Source: Roseiarcus sp963784805
Lineage (GTDB): Bacteria; Pseudomonadota; Alphaproteobacteria; Rhizobiales; Beijerinckiaceae
Direction: 5' to 3'
Length of the DNA stretch: 64,000 nt
Assembly (NCBI GenBank): GCA_963784805.1
Contig: CAWASR010000025.1
Coordinates: 1-64,000 of the forward strand
The notes beneath the pieces are model-generated. The model searched no databases. It had not been told where the DNA came from and saw only the letters and a list, made by a program, of their open reading frames with translations. Positions 42,733-51,868 of this stretch are shown here, in pieces. The position numbers were made by a program, and so were the translations under genes. The first letter of the stretch is position 1. Every line of letters starts with the position of its first letter.

Positions 42733-43114
42733 CGCCCCGCCCTCGCGCGTGTCCCGCCGACAGATATAGAACTCAACCCGGGGACACGCGAGCGACGCGC
42801 GGCTGCGGGCCTCGCGCCGCTCACGGCGGGCGCGTGGGGCCGAGGCGGCGCGGCCAATCGCGAGGAAGCGCAAAGCGGCGGGCGACCGCTACTTGTCCTG
42901 TTGAGGCGCTCTCGCGGCGGGTTTGGCTTGGCCGCCTCCTCCTTCTGGCGCCCGAACTCCTCCGGCGGCGCTGGGACCCCGATCGGTATCGACCGCCGCC
43001 AGGTTTCGCCGCCGCCAGGTTTCAATGCGCTCGATCGGTCAGGTTCAACTGCCGAGCCGGACGGTTTCGGGCTGGCGCAGGCCCACGAAAAGGACCTGCG
43101 CCACTCGATTTAAA
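42733..43114. other. Intergenic region, no gene recognised
   Basis: About 380 bp with no supported frame. A 14-bp word CGCCGCCAGGTTTC occurs twice in immediate tandem near 42998-43022. The frames spanning the gap are Arg/Pro-rich shadows. Confidence 0.45.
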
Positions 43115-44452
43115 CTACGTCTCTTCCACTTCGCCCGCCGGGCAGCAGCGATACTGCTGAGATTTTTCCAGCAGATCGATCTGCTTTTTGAGAAGCTGAT
43201 TCTCTAAGTCTTTACGCGTAGCCTCGAGGTCCATCAGCGTCTTCAGCTCCGGCTCGCAGATGTCGCAATCGTCCAGGCACCCCTTGACAAGCATGCCAGG
43301 GGTCGGCAGCGCCATGGTCTTTTCAAAGCCGAGCGCTTGCTTTGCGGCCTGAGAGACCTGACCTCCAACCTTATCCAGCAGACCTTCCTTGACGAGGTCC
43401 TGATCCACTTGTTGAAGGGCGGCCTGCCGGAGGTTCACCGGGATTGGCCCCTGCTGCCCGAAAGTTGCAACCGAGCGGAAAATCAGGTTCCCCGCGGCGG
43501 GGGCGGTGGGCCCCTGTTCCACTGCGACGCTTGCGAGCGCTCGCTGCGCCACGTCCAGGCGGTTGGAACCCGTCGCCAGCACCGCGGTCGAGCGCACGGC
43601 GACTCCCGTCGCCAGCTTGGGAGGGTTGAGCGCGACCCCCGTGGGCGCCAAAGGATCGTCCACCCGGCGGTCGATTCTCACGATTTCAAACTTCACCGTT
43701 TGGCACTTGTTGATGCGATAAAAGAGAAACGTCACGGCGTGACAGTGGTTGGGGTTGGAGAAAGTGCGTGAGGCCGACTCGTACTGGTCGTCGGATTCGC
43801 CCTGCTGGTGACTGCGGGTGGCCACCTCGCCGATCGAGGTCGAGGCCGCAGCCCGCGTGCTCACCTCCATGTGCTGCTGCAGCGACTCGGCGTGCTGACT
43901 CAGGGAATGCGCCACCGAACTCGCGGAATTGGCGTCGTAGGAGCTGCCCGAGGCGCCGCCGCCGATGCTGAAGAAGCCGAGGTCGATTCCCAGCCCCCCG
44001 CCGCCGCTCACAGACGAAGAGCTGAAAGAAGAGCTGGCGTTTGTGGTGTCGAGCAGGCTGAGATTGCTCATCCCATACGCCATGCCCGCCGCGTAGTACG
44101 ATTCCTCCGATGTCGTCTCGTTGAGGTACGAGAGCTTCGACTCGCTATCGAAGCTGAACCGGGTGTGCCGGTCGCTTGAAGTGAGCCGCACCTTCTCCCC
44201 CGGCAGAAGCGTCGTGCTATAGGCGAGGTCGCCCAACGCAAGCGGACCCTGGCAGCGCGTGAGCCGGTAGTGAAGGGTCACCTCGACAGGCACCACCTGA
44301 CGCTGGTCCCCGGCTGCGACCAAAGGACGAAACGGAAGCCGGTAGGTGAAGTTGAGCACATCGCAGACCTCGCAGGGTTCGAGCTGCGGGCAACACCCGA
44401 CGGTCGCGGGAGTCGCAGGAGTGTCTTTTTCAGCAGTAGGTTGCTTGGCCAT
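43115..44452 (-). CDS. Unrecognised Ser-rich, Cys-containing protein
   Basis: A 445-residue protein that I cannot place in a family. The ATG at 44452 has GAGGAGG upstream. In order: an N-terminal CCPQLEPCEVCDVLNFTYRL; a beta-rich part with VEVTLHYRLTRCQGP and LLPGEKVRLTSSDRHTRFSF; a Ser/Gly low-complexity stretch (about residues 135-185); a helical SVAHSLSQHAESLQQHMEVS; a second beta part with NHCHAVTFLFYRINKCQTV; then CLDDCDICEPEL, a coiled-coil-like helix rich in Leu/Lys/Glu/Gln and a final CCPAG. There is no signal peptide. The Cys pairs suggest metal binding or an envelope or particle protein. It stands alone, and its DNA is less GC-rich than its neighbours. Confidence 0.85.
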   Translation of the reverse strand: MAKQPTAEKDTPATPATVGCCPQLEPCEVCDVLNFTYRLPFRPLVAAGDQRQVVPVEVTLHYRLTRCQGPLALGDLAYSTTLLPGEKVRLTSSDRHTRFSFDSESKLSYLNETTSEESYYAAGMAYGMSNLSLLDTTNASSSFSSSSVSGGGGLGIDLGFFSIGGGASGSSYDANSASSVAHSLSQHAESLQQHMEVSTRAAASTSIGEVATRSHQQGESDDQYESASRTFSNPNHCHAVTFLFYRINKCQTVKFEIVRIDRRVDDPLAPTGVALNPPKLATGVAVRSTAVLATGSNRLDVAQRALASVAVEQGPTAPAAGNLIFRSVATFGQQGPIPVNLRQAALQQVDQDLVKEGLLDKVGGQVSQAAKQALGFEKTMALPTPGMLVKGCLDDCDICEPELKTLMDLEATRKDLENQLLKKQIDLLEKSQQYRCCPAGEVEET

Positions 44453-44829
44453 CTTGAATTTCCTCCTCTGAAAAGCATTTTTCACAAAATCGGCGCAGAA
44501 CATCCAGCGCAGAGATACGAGCCTGCACTAGACACTCATTAGTCTATCTGACTTCGGCCTCGAACACAGCGGGCTTGTACCCGTTGATAGTATGAATTTG
44601 CAGGCTTCTTTAGGCCGAAATTCCCCAGATCGCAGCGCCGACCAGATTCAGAATGCGCGCATAGCGAGACCTTGACAAGACTGAAAAGTCGTTGAGACGC
44701 CGCCGTGGCTTGTAGATTTGCTTCGGCTCGGACTAAACTCGGAGCCGCACGCCGAGGAAAGCCACATTTCTGCCATCAAGACGCACGTTTCCAAAGTTTT
44801 TTCATGGAACGCCTGGGAAAGCGAAGTCG
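44453..44829. other. AT-richer intergenic region upstream of the unknown gene
   Basis: About 375 bp, noticeably less GC-rich than the rest. It should hold the promoter of the unknown Ser-rich protein. Small frames here have no ribosome sites. No repeat or RNA gene is seen. Confidence 0.45.
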
Positions 44830-45756
44830 TTACGCTGGGGCTTCCGCCATGACCCCGTCGAGCCAGGCGATGAGGTCGCGGGTCGCCTCGTCGCGGTTGG
44901 TCTCGTTGAGGGTCTCGTGCCGGGCGCCCGGATAGATGCGGGTCGCAAGCCTGGAGAAGCCGGCGCCTTTGAGCGCGTCGATCAGGCCCTGGATGTTGGC
45001 GCCGACGGGATCGTCGCCGCCGGAAAGCACATAAATCGGCAGGTCCTTGCGGATGCGCGACAGGCGCTCGGGCGCGATCAGGCCGGGCAGGGCGTCGAGC
45101 AGGTCGACCGCGAGCTGGGTCGTGAACGGGAACCCGCACAAGGGGTCGGCGACATAGGCGTCGACCTCTTTCGGGTCCCGCGACAGCCAGTCGAACGCGG
45201 TGCGCGCCGGCTTGAATCGCTTGTTGAAGTCGCCGAACATCATCTGAACGAGGAGCGCGCTCTTGCCGCGCTTGCCCAGACGCAGCCGCTCGGCGCGGGC
45301 GATCAGGCGTCCCGCGGTCGCGATCGCCGGCGGCCTGCCGTTCGAGCCCGAATAGACGACGCCGGCAAGCGCGTCCGAATGCCCGGCGACGAACTGCTGG
45401 CCGAGGAACGAACCCATCGAATGGCCGAGGAAGACGATCGGCTTTCCTGGCTGCTCGGAGGCGATCAGGCGGTTGAAGGTCCAGAGATCGCCGACCGCCT
45501 TGTCCCAGCCTTTCTCGTCGGCGAAATGGCCGAGATCGGCCGCCGCCGCGCCCGGTCCATGGCCGCGATGGTCGCTGGCGTAGACCCCGTAGCCGGCCGC
45601 GTTGAGCGCCGCCGCGAGGCGCGCGTAGCGGGCGCTGTGCTCGGCGAGGCCGTGGGCGATCTGCACGATCGCGCGCGGCGAGCCGCCGGGCAGCCAGCGC
45701 CGCCCCAGCAGACGCGCGCCGTCTTCGGCGTCAAACGTGAACTCGTTTGCCGGCAT
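44830..45756 (-). CDS. Alpha/beta hydrolase, monoacylglycerol lipase-like
   Basis: A 308-residue serine hydrolase. The nucleophile elbow is GHSMGS with Ser113; the acid is in SGGDDPVG and the His in GARHETLNE near the C-terminus. IVQIAHGLAEHSARYARLA and YASDHRGHG match the lysophospholipase/monoglyceride lipase group. The ATG at 45756 (MPANEFTF) is chosen; the frame extends further but without family residues. No signal peptide, so it is probably cytoplasmic and acts on lipid esters. Confidence 0.87.
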   Translation of the reverse strand: MPANEFTFDAEDGARLLGRRWLPGGSPRAIVQIAHGLAEHSARYARLAAALNAAGYGVYASDHRGHGPGAAAADLGHFADEKGWDKAVGDLWTFNRLIASEQPGKPIVFLGHSMGSFLGQQFVAGHSDALAGVVYSGSNGRPPAIATAGRLIARAERLRLGKRGKSALLVQMMFGDFNKRFKPARTAFDWLSRDPKEVDAYVADPLCGFPFTTQLAVDLLDALPGLIAPERLSRIRKDLPIYVLSGGDDPVGANIQGLIDALKGAGFSRLATRIYPGARHETLNETNRDEATRDLIAWLDGVMAEAPA

Positions 45757-45936
45757 TTCCCGCCCTTTCCCCGCATCCCGCGCAGCCTTCAGCCCGCGCG
45801 AGCGATCAAGGACCGTAATTTGAGGCAAAGCAAGCCCGACCCAACGATCTGCAGAAGCTATCGACGCTCGCCCGATTGCCTCTTGCACGCTTTGACGCCA
45901 GTGCTAGGATCGAACGGTGCGAGATGGAGGGTGTTC

Positions 45937-46092
45937 ATGCGCTCGAAACTCATCGGACTCTTGATTGGCATAGGATTGGCGGCGGTGGTCGCGCCCGCGC
46001 TCGCCTGCAACTTCCACACGACATCGGCGTCGAACGGCGCGGCGGCTCAGCAGACGGCTGACGCGCAGCCGGCGGACTCCGGCGCGAACTGA
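45937..46092 (+). CDS. Small exported protein
   Basis: A 51-residue product with a clear signal peptide (KLIGLLIGIGLAAVVAPALA) and a mature peptide of about 27 residues starting CNFHTTSASNG, rich in Ala, Gln and Asp. GGAGGG at 45926-45931 precedes the ATG. The Cys at +1 is not preceded by a standard lipobox (ALA-C), so whether it is a lipoprotein is unclear. No family named. Confidence 0.65.
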   Translation: MRSKLIGLLIGIGLAAVVAPALACNFHTTSASNGAAAQQTADAQPADSGAN

Positions 46093-46377
46093 CGCCGGAC
46101 TTTCAGCTCCGCGATTTGAGGGCCGGTCCCGGACTCCGAGAGCTTGGGCGGTTACGCAAGCGTCCACCGTTGAGACTTGCGTCCCTGCGGCCCATCAGCG
46201 CGCCAGCCGCCGACGCGAGGGGCCGTCGAACTCCGGGAGGTGTTCCGCCGGCGAAAGGTGACGGCCAGGCGGAAATGCACCATAATCAAGGCCTATTGAA
46301 TGGGGCCGACGTCGCCTCGGCCCGCGGACGCGCGTGCGGGCCGCGAAGCCGCGCTGCGCCGTATGAACGGGAGACGC

Positions 46378-47367
46378 ATGTACGCCCAGGCGCTCAACGC
46401 CAAGGAACTTGCGCCGGCCAGGGCCGAGGATCCCGGCAGGCTCGCCGCCTTTCAGGCGCGCATCGACGCCGAGGAGAAGATCGAACCCAACGATTGGATG
46501 CCCGAACAATACCGCCGCACGCTGATCCGCCAGATTTCCCAGCACGCTCACTCGGAAATCATCGGCATGCAGCCGGAGGGCAATTGGCTGACGCGCGCCC
46601 CGACGCTGAGGCGCAAGGGCCAGCTCCTGGCCAAGATCCAGGACGAGGCGGGACACGGCCTCTATCTCTATTCGGCCGCCGAAACGCTCGGCGCGTCGCG
46701 CGAGGAGCTTTACGATCAACTGCTGTCGGGCCGAGCCAAATATTCGTCGATCTTCAACTATCCGACCCTGAACTACGCCGACATGGGCGCGATCGGCTGG
46801 CTGGTCGACGGCGCGGCGATCATGAACCAGATTCCGCTGTGCCGCTGCAGCTATGGGCCTTACGCCCGGGCGATGATCCTCATCTGCAAGGAAGAATCGT
46901 TTCATCAGCGGCAAGGCTACGAAATTATGATCGCGATGGCTCGCGGCACGGCCGACCAGCGCGCGATGGCGCAGGACGCGCTCGACCGATTCTGGCAACC
47001 CTCGTTGATGATGTTCGGCCCGCATGATTCCAACAGCCCCCATTCCGAGCTGTCGATGAAGTGGAAGATCAAGCGCTTCACCAACGACGGCCTCAGGCAG
47101 AAGTTCATCGACGCAACGGCGCCGCAAGCGCGGCATCTCGGCCTGACGATCCCCGACCCCGAATTGCGTTTCAACGCCGAATCCGGCCATTGGGAACATG
47201 GGCCGATCGACTGGGACGAATTCGCGCGCGTGGTCGGCGGCGACGGGCCGTGCAACCGGCAGCGCCTCGCGCATCGCCGGCGGGTCGAGTCCGAAGGCGC
47301 CTGGGTGCGCGAGGCGGCGGCGGCCTACGCCGCCAAATCGCGCGCGCGAGCAGACCGCGCCGCCTAG
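46378..47367 (+). CDS. paaA: Phenylacetyl-CoA 1,2-epoxidase subunit PaaA
   Basis: Catalytic di-iron subunit of the multicomponent oxygenase that epoxidises the ring of phenylacetyl-CoA. Ferritin-like helices contain the iron ligands in RQISQHAHSEIIGM, KIQDEAGHGLYLY and ICKEESFHQRQGY. At 329 residues the length is normal. The ATG at 46378 (MYAQAL) is preferred over 46363 for its GGGAG site and family-like start. First gene of paaABCDE, with paaB 16 bp downstream. Confidence 0.96.
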   Translation: MYAQALNAKELAPARAEDPGRLAAFQARIDAEEKIEPNDWMPEQYRRTLIRQISQHAHSEIIGMQPEGNWLTRAPTLRRKGQLLAKIQDEAGHGLYLYSAAETLGASREELYDQLLSGRAKYSSIFNYPTLNYADMGAIGWLVDGAAIMNQIPLCRCSYGPYARAMILICKEESFHQRQGYEIMIAMARGTADQRAMAQDALDRFWQPSLMMFGPHDSNSPHSELSMKWKIKRFTNDGLRQKFIDATAPQARHLGLTIPDPELRFNAESGHWEHGPIDWDEFARVVGGDGPCNRQRLAHRRRVESEGAWVREAAAAYAAKSRARADRAA

Positions 47368-47383
47368 AGCGCGCGGCGAGGGA

Positions 47384-47677
47384 ATGGCGATGGCCGAGCC
47401 GGCGACGCCGCTGTGGGAAGTTTTCATCCGGCCGCGAAACGGTCTGGCGCACCGCCATGTCGGCTCGCTGCATGCGCATGACGCCGAAATGGCTCTGCAG
47501 AGCGCCCGCGACGTCTACACAAGGCGCGGCGAAACCCTGTCGATCTGGGTCGTCCCATCCTCGGCGATCGTCGCTTCCGATCCGGGCGAGAAGGACATGA
47601 TGTTCGAACCGACGGCATCGAAAATCTATCGTCATCCGACCTTCTACGAAGTGCCGGACGACGTCGGCAACATGTGA
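47384..47677 (+). CDS. paaB: Phenylacetyl-CoA epoxidase subunit PaaB
   Basis: Small structural subunit (97 residues) that bridges PaaAC dimers in the epoxidase. WEVFIRPRNGLAHRHVGSLHA and the AEMALQSARDVYTRRGE helix are diagnostic, followed by SIWVVPSSAI. Two ATG codons are close together (47384, 47390); the first is used. A GAGGGA site precedes it. In the paa operon between paaA and paaC. Confidence 0.95.
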   Translation: MAMAEPATPLWEVFIRPRNGLAHRHVGSLHAHDAEMALQSARDVYTRRGETLSIWVVPSSAIVASDPGEKDMMFEPTASKIYRHPTFYEVPDDVGNM

Positions 47678-47728
47678 GGACGCCCGCTGATCCATCCCGC
47701 TTCCCCAGATCCGCGCGCCGCATGGCTG

Positions 47729-48454
47729 ATGCGTCTCGGCGACGCGTCGCTGATCCTGGGCCATCGGCTCAGCGAGTGGCTGTCGCGCGCGCCGACGCTC
47801 GAAGAGGACATCGCGCTCGCCAACCTGAGCCTCGACCTTATCGGCCAGACGCGCGCTTTCTATGCCCGCGCCTGCGAACTCGAGGGCGGCGTGCGCGACG
47901 AGGACGCGCTCGCCTATCGCCGCGCCGAGCAGGACTACCGAAATCCGCTCATTGTCGAGCAGCCCAATGGCGATTTCTCCGAGACGATGGCGCGCCATCT
48001 CATCTTCTCCGCCTACGCGCTTCCGCTTTATGAAAGGCTCAGCGCGTCGAATGACGGCGAGACCGCGGGCGTCGCGACCCGCTCGGCGCGGGAGACCGCC
48101 TATCATCTGCGCCACGCCGGCGAATGGATGATCCGCCTTGGCGACGGCACGGCCGAAAGCCATGCGAAGGCGCAAGGGGCGCTCCACGGGCTCTGGCCCT
48201 ATGTCGCCGAGTTGTTCGAGGCCGACGATCTCGACCGCGAGGTCGCGGCGAGCGGCTTCGGCGTCGATCCTTCGGGCTTGCGTTCGGATTTCGACGCCGC
48301 GATTGGCGACATTCTCGCGCGAGCGACCTTGACGACGCCCGCCCATCGCTTTGGCCAGCGCGGGGGAAAACGCGGGCTGCATAGCGAATTCCTCGGCCAC
48401 CTTCTGGCGCAGATGCAATTTCTGCAGCGCGCCTATCCCGACGCCCGGTGGTGA
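47729..48454 (+). CDS. paaC: Phenylacetyl-CoA epoxidase subunit PaaC
   Basis: Structural ferritin-like partner of PaaA; it lacks the catalytic iron site but shapes the substrate pocket. The entry starts at the first ATG, giving 241 residues (LILGHRLSEWLSRAPTLEED, ANLSLDLIGQTRAFY). That ATG has no ribosome site, and in-frame codons before it read AAWLMRLGD, like the usual PaaC N-terminus, so translation may instead start upstream, for instance at CTG 47687 beside GAGGA. Ends in a GTGA overlap with paaD. Confidence 0.93.
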   Translation: MRLGDASLILGHRLSEWLSRAPTLEEDIALANLSLDLIGQTRAFYARACELEGGVRDEDALAYRRAEQDYRNPLIVEQPNGDFSETMARHLIFSAYALPLYERLSASNDGETAGVATRSARETAYHLRHAGEWMIRLGDGTAESHAKAQGALHGLWPYVAELFEADDLDREVAASGFGVDPSGLRSDFDAAIGDILARATLTTPAHRFGQRGGKRGLHSEFLGHLLAQMQFLQRAYPDARW

Positions 48455-48975
48455 TCGTGCGCGCCCAGACCTTAAATCGCGCCGAGGCCGCCAATCACGC
48501 CGAATCCGCCCGCGCCGCCGCGGCGCGCGTAACCGATCCGGAAGTGCCGGCGCTCACCATCGACGATCTCGGAATTCTGCATGAGGTCGAGGTCGACGAC
48601 AATGGCCGGGTGACGGTCACGATCCTTCCGACCTATTCAGGATGCCCGGCGATGGGCGCGATCGCGCTCGGGATCGAGGCCGAGCTCGCGTGCGACGGTT
48701 TTGACGATGTGCGGGTCGTCTTGACCAACACGCCGGTCTGGACCACCGACATGATGAGCGAGGTGGCGCGAGAGAAGCTGCGCGCCTGCGGCATTTCCCC
48801 GCCCGAGCGGGGGTCCGGCAGGCGCGCGCTGTTTGCGCCTTCCTCCGACGTCGCCTGTCCGCGTTGCGGCTCGAAGGAGACCGGGCGCGTCTCCGAATTC
48901 GGATCGACCGCATGCAAGGCGCTCTGGCGCTGCCGGGCCTGCCGCGAGCCGTTCGAACATTTCAAATGCGTCTGA
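48451..48975 (+). CDS. paaD: PaaD, iron-sulphur/epoxidase maturation protein
   Basis: A MIP18/SufT-like protein (about 174 residues) needed for a functional epoxidase, probably in iron-sulphur cluster insertion. The N-terminal domain has DPEVPALTIDDLGIL and TYSGCPAMGAI with the conserved Cys; the C-terminus has paired Cys (CPRCGSKETG and CRACREPFEHFKC) forming a zinc- or iron-binding ribbon. The GTG start at 48451 overlaps the paaC stop (GTGA). Confidence 0.93.
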   Translation: MIVRAQTLNRAEAANHAESARAAAARVTDPEVPALTIDDLGILHEVEVDDNGRVTVTILPTYSGCPAMGAIALGIEAELACDGFDDVRVVLTNTPVWTTDMMSEVAREKLRACGISPPERGSGRRALFAPSSDVACPRCGSKETGRVSEFGSTACKALWRCRACREPFEHFKCV

Positions 48976-48985
48976 CGGGGCGCCC

Positions 48986-50053
48986 TTGAGCCGGTTCCAC
49001 CCGCTCGAAATCATCGACCGGCGCCAGGAGACCGCGGACAGCGTGTCGCTCGCCTTCGCCGTGCCGGAGAGCCTTCGCGCCGAATTCGCCTATCGGCCGG
49101 GCCAGTATCTGACCCTGCGCGCGACGCTGGGCGGCGAGGAATGCCGGCGCTCCTATTCGATCTGCTCCGGCGCCGACCAGGGAGAGCTGAGGATCGCGGT
49201 CAAGAGGGTCGAGGGCGGACGCTTCTCGACTTTCGCCAATGACGCGCTGCGCCCCGGCGCGCGGGTCGAGGCGAGCCCGCCCGAGGGCCGCTTCACCGGC
49301 GAGATCGGCGCCAACCGGCATTTTGTGTTCTTCGCCGCGGGATCGGGGATCACGCCGGTGATGTCGATTGTCCGCTCGGCGCTCGCCGCCAGCGCGCACG
49401 CGCGCGCGACGCTCGTCTACGGCAACCGCACCGCCTCCAGCATCATGTTTCGCCAGGCGCTCGAGGAGCTGAAGGACCGCCATATCGGCCGCCTGGCGGT
49501 GTTCCACATACTGTCGCGCGAGTCGCAGGAGATCGACATCCTCAACGGTCGCATCGACGGCCCCAAGATCGCTCTCTTGGCGAAAACGATCGTCCCGCCG
49601 GGCGACGTCGACGCCTATTTCCTCTGCGGGCCCTACGGCATGATCGAAGCGGGCCGTGCGGCGCTGATCGCCGCCGGGGTCGAGCCCTCGCGCATCAAGG
49701 CGGAGCTGTTTTCGACCGACGGCGCGCCGAAGATCGCGCCCCAACCCGCGCCGGCGCCCCATGCGGCTGAGGGCGAGGTCCAGATCGAATGGGTGCTCGA
49801 CGGCCGCACCCACAAAATCGTCGCCAGGCCCGGCGAGCGCGTCATCGACGCGACCCACCGCCAGGGCTTCGAAATCCCGCACTCGTGCACAGGCGGCATG
49901 TGCTGCACCTGCCGGTGCAAGGTCGTCGAGGGCGAGGTTGCGATGGACGTCAATTATTCGCTCGAACCTTGGGAGCTCGAGGCCGGCTACGCGCTCGCCT
50001 GCCAGTCGCGGCCGCTGACGCCGCGGGTGAAGCTCGATTTCGACGCCGTGTGA
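48986..50053 (+). CDS. paaE: Phenylacetyl-CoA epoxidase reductase PaaE
   Basis: Electron-transfer subunit passing NADPH electrons to PaaA. Order: FAD domain (RRSYSICSG), NAD(P) domain (FFAAGSGITPVMSIVRSAL; YFLCGPYGMIEA), and a C-terminal plant-type [2Fe-2S] domain with CTGGMCCTCRC. Length 355 residues from a TTG at 48986, 10 bp after paaD with GGGG upstream; no ATG fits. The extra Cys in GGMCCTCRC is usual for PaaE. Confidence 0.94.
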   Translation: MSRFHPLEIIDRRQETADSVSLAFAVPESLRAEFAYRPGQYLTLRATLGGEECRRSYSICSGADQGELRIAVKRVEGGRFSTFANDALRPGARVEASPPEGRFTGEIGANRHFVFFAAGSGITPVMSIVRSALAASAHARATLVYGNRTASSIMFRQALEELKDRHIGRLAVFHILSRESQEIDILNGRIDGPKIALLAKTIVPPGDVDAYFLCGPYGMIEAGRAALIAAGVEPSRIKAELFSTDGAPKIAPQPAPAPHAAEGEVQIEWVLDGRTHKIVARPGERVIDATHRQGFEIPHSCTGGMCCTCRCKVVEGEVAMDVNYSLEPWELEAGYALACQSRPLTPRVKLDFDAV

Positions 50054-50109
50054 GCGAAAATGGTCGGCAGGCGGCAGGCAGTGGGGAAGGGTCTATTTCC
50101 TGCCGCACG

Positions 50110-51420
50110 TCACGCCATCGGCCTCAGGTCCACCACCCGCTTCGCCTTGCCCTGCGATCGCTCGACCGCGCCCGGATCGACCACCCGGACCGCCACCGTC
50201 ACGCCGATCGTCGATTTGACGTGATGCGCCAGGCTTTCCGCCTCGGCGTCCCGCTCGGCCGCGCCGCCGGCGTGCGGGCGCGCCTCGACGACCACCGTCA
50301 TAACGTCCAGGCGCCCGGCGCGGCTGAGTTCGATCTGGAAATGCGGCGAAAGGCCCTGACGCGCGAGGATTTGCTCCTCGATCTGCGAGGGAAACACGTT
50401 GACGCCGCGCAGGATGATCATGTCGTCGCTGCGGCCGGCGATCTTCTCCATCCGCCGCATCGTTCGGGCGGTTCCGGGCAGCAGACGGGTCAGATCGCGG
50501 GTGCGGTAACGGATGACCGGCATCGCCTCCTTGGTCAGCGAGGTGAAGACGAGTTCGCCGATTTCGCCGTCCGGCAGCACGGCGCCCGTCTCGGGGTCGA
50601 TCACCTCGGGGTAGAAATGGTCCTCCCAGATCGTCAGCCCGTCTTTCGTCTCCACACATTCGCAGGCCACCCCAGGCCCGATCACCTCGGAGAGGCCATA
50701 GATGTCGAGGGCGTGCATGTCGAAGCTCTGTTCGATCTCGGCGCGCATCGCATTGGTCCACGGTTCGGCGCCGAAAATGCCGACCTTAAGGCTCGATGCG
50801 CGCGGATCGGCCCCCGTCTTTCGGAACTCGTCGAGAATGGCCAGCATATAGGACGGCGTCACCAGGATGATGTCGGGATTGAAGTCCCGGATCAGCTGCA
50901 CCTGGCGCTCCGTCATGCCGCCAGACACGGGGATAACCGTGCAGCCGAGCTTCTCCGCGCCGTAATGCGCTCCGAGACCCCCGGTGAACAGCCCGTAGCC
51001 GTAGGCGACATGCGCCTTCATGCCGGCCCGTCCGCCCGCGGCGCGGATCGATCGCGCCATGACGTCCGTCCACATTTCGACATCGGCCATGGTGTAGGCG
51101 ACGACGGTCGGCTTTCCAGTGGTCCCGGAAGACGCGTGGACGCGCGCGATTCTGTCGTGAGAGACCGCGACCATGCCAAACGGATAGCACTCGCGCAGAT
51201 CGCTCTTGGTCGTGAACGGGAATTTGGCCAGGTCGCTCAATTCGCGGCAATCGCCGGGGCCGACGCCGGCCGCGTCGAATTTGGCCCGGGTGTGGGGAAC
51301 GTTCTCATAGGCGTGGCGCAAAGTCTGTTTCAGGCGCTTGAGCTGCAGCGCGGCGAGTTCGTCGCGCGAAGCGGTCTCGATTCTGTCGAGGTCGCTTTTT
51401 GCGGGCGCAAGATCGAGCAT
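50110..51420 (-). CDS. paaK: Phenylacetate-CoA ligase PaaK
   Basis: ATP-dependent activation of phenylacetate to phenylacetyl-CoA, the first step of the pathway. An AMP-forming ligase of 436 residues with HASSGTTGKPTVVAYT (P-loop), YGLSEVIGPGVACE, YRTRDLTRLLPG and the C-terminal lysine region SQGKAKRVVDLRP. Last gene of the paaG-paaI-paaK set; converges on paaE, whose stop is 56 bp away. Confidence 0.95.
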   Translation of the reverse strand: MLDLAPAKSDLDRIETASRDELAALQLKRLKQTLRHAYENVPHTRAKFDAAGVGPGDCRELSDLAKFPFTTKSDLRECYPFGMVAVSHDRIARVHASSGTTGKPTVVAYTMADVEMWTDVMARSIRAAGGRAGMKAHVAYGYGLFTGGLGAHYGAEKLGCTVIPVSGGMTERQVQLIRDFNPDIILVTPSYMLAILDEFRKTGADPRASSLKVGIFGAEPWTNAMRAEIEQSFDMHALDIYGLSEVIGPGVACECVETKDGLTIWEDHFYPEVIDPETGAVLPDGEIGELVFTSLTKEAMPVIRYRTRDLTRLLPGTARTMRRMEKIAGRSDDMIILRGVNVFPSQIEEQILARQGLSPHFQIELSRAGRLDVMTVVVEARPHAGGAAERDAEAESLAHHVKSTIGVTVAVRVVDPGAVERSQGKAKRVVDLRPMA

Positions 51421-51445
51421 GGCGGCACCTTGGAAAGAGTTGTCG

Positions 51446-51865
51446 TCAGAAAAATCCGCCGGCCACGGTTCGGCTGTAGCCGCGGAACTCGGCGATCGCC
51501 GCGCCGGTCTCGTCGCTGACGCTGACGTCGTAGACGCCGCTGCGCTGGACTCGCAGCACCTCGCGCGCGTCGGCTTTCAGACGCGATCCTTCGCGGCCCG
51601 GCTTGAGATAGGCGATCGAGCAGTGCTGGGCCACGCAACGCTGGTTGTAGCTGTTGCAGGCGTAGGCGAAGGCGGTGTCGGCGAGCAGGAAGATGAACCC
51701 GCCGTGGACGATGCCGTGACCGTTGGTCATCGCCCTGGTCGCCGCCATCGAAATGGCCGCCCGGCCGGGCCCGATCGACTCGAGCTTCATTCCATGGGAC
51801 TGCGCCGTGACATCGTCAGCCCACATCAGCTCGGCGGACTTCCTGGCGATCTCTTGCGGGCTCAT
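51446..51865 (-). CDS. paaI: Hydroxyphenylacetyl-CoA thioesterase PaaI
   Basis: A 139-residue hot-dog-fold thioesterase that frees CoA from misprocessed ring-hydroxylated thioesters. NGHGIVHGGFIFLLADTAFA carries the HGG turn and catalytic Asp. Also ISMAATRAMTNG at the substrate side. It starts 3 bp after the paaG stop and ends 25 bp before paaK. Confidence 0.92.
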   Translation of the reverse strand: MSPQEIARKSAELMWADDVTAQSHGMKLESIGPGRAAISMAATRAMTNGHGIVHGGFIFLLADTAFAYACNSYNQRCVAQHCSIAYLKPGREGSRLKADAREVLRVQRSGVYDVSVSDETGAAIAEFRGYSRTVAGGFF

Positions 51866-51868
51866 GGG

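Noticed and set aside
49789..51519. 576-codon plus-strand frame across paaE, paaK
   Set aside because: It runs antisense through paaK and in the wrong frame through paaE.
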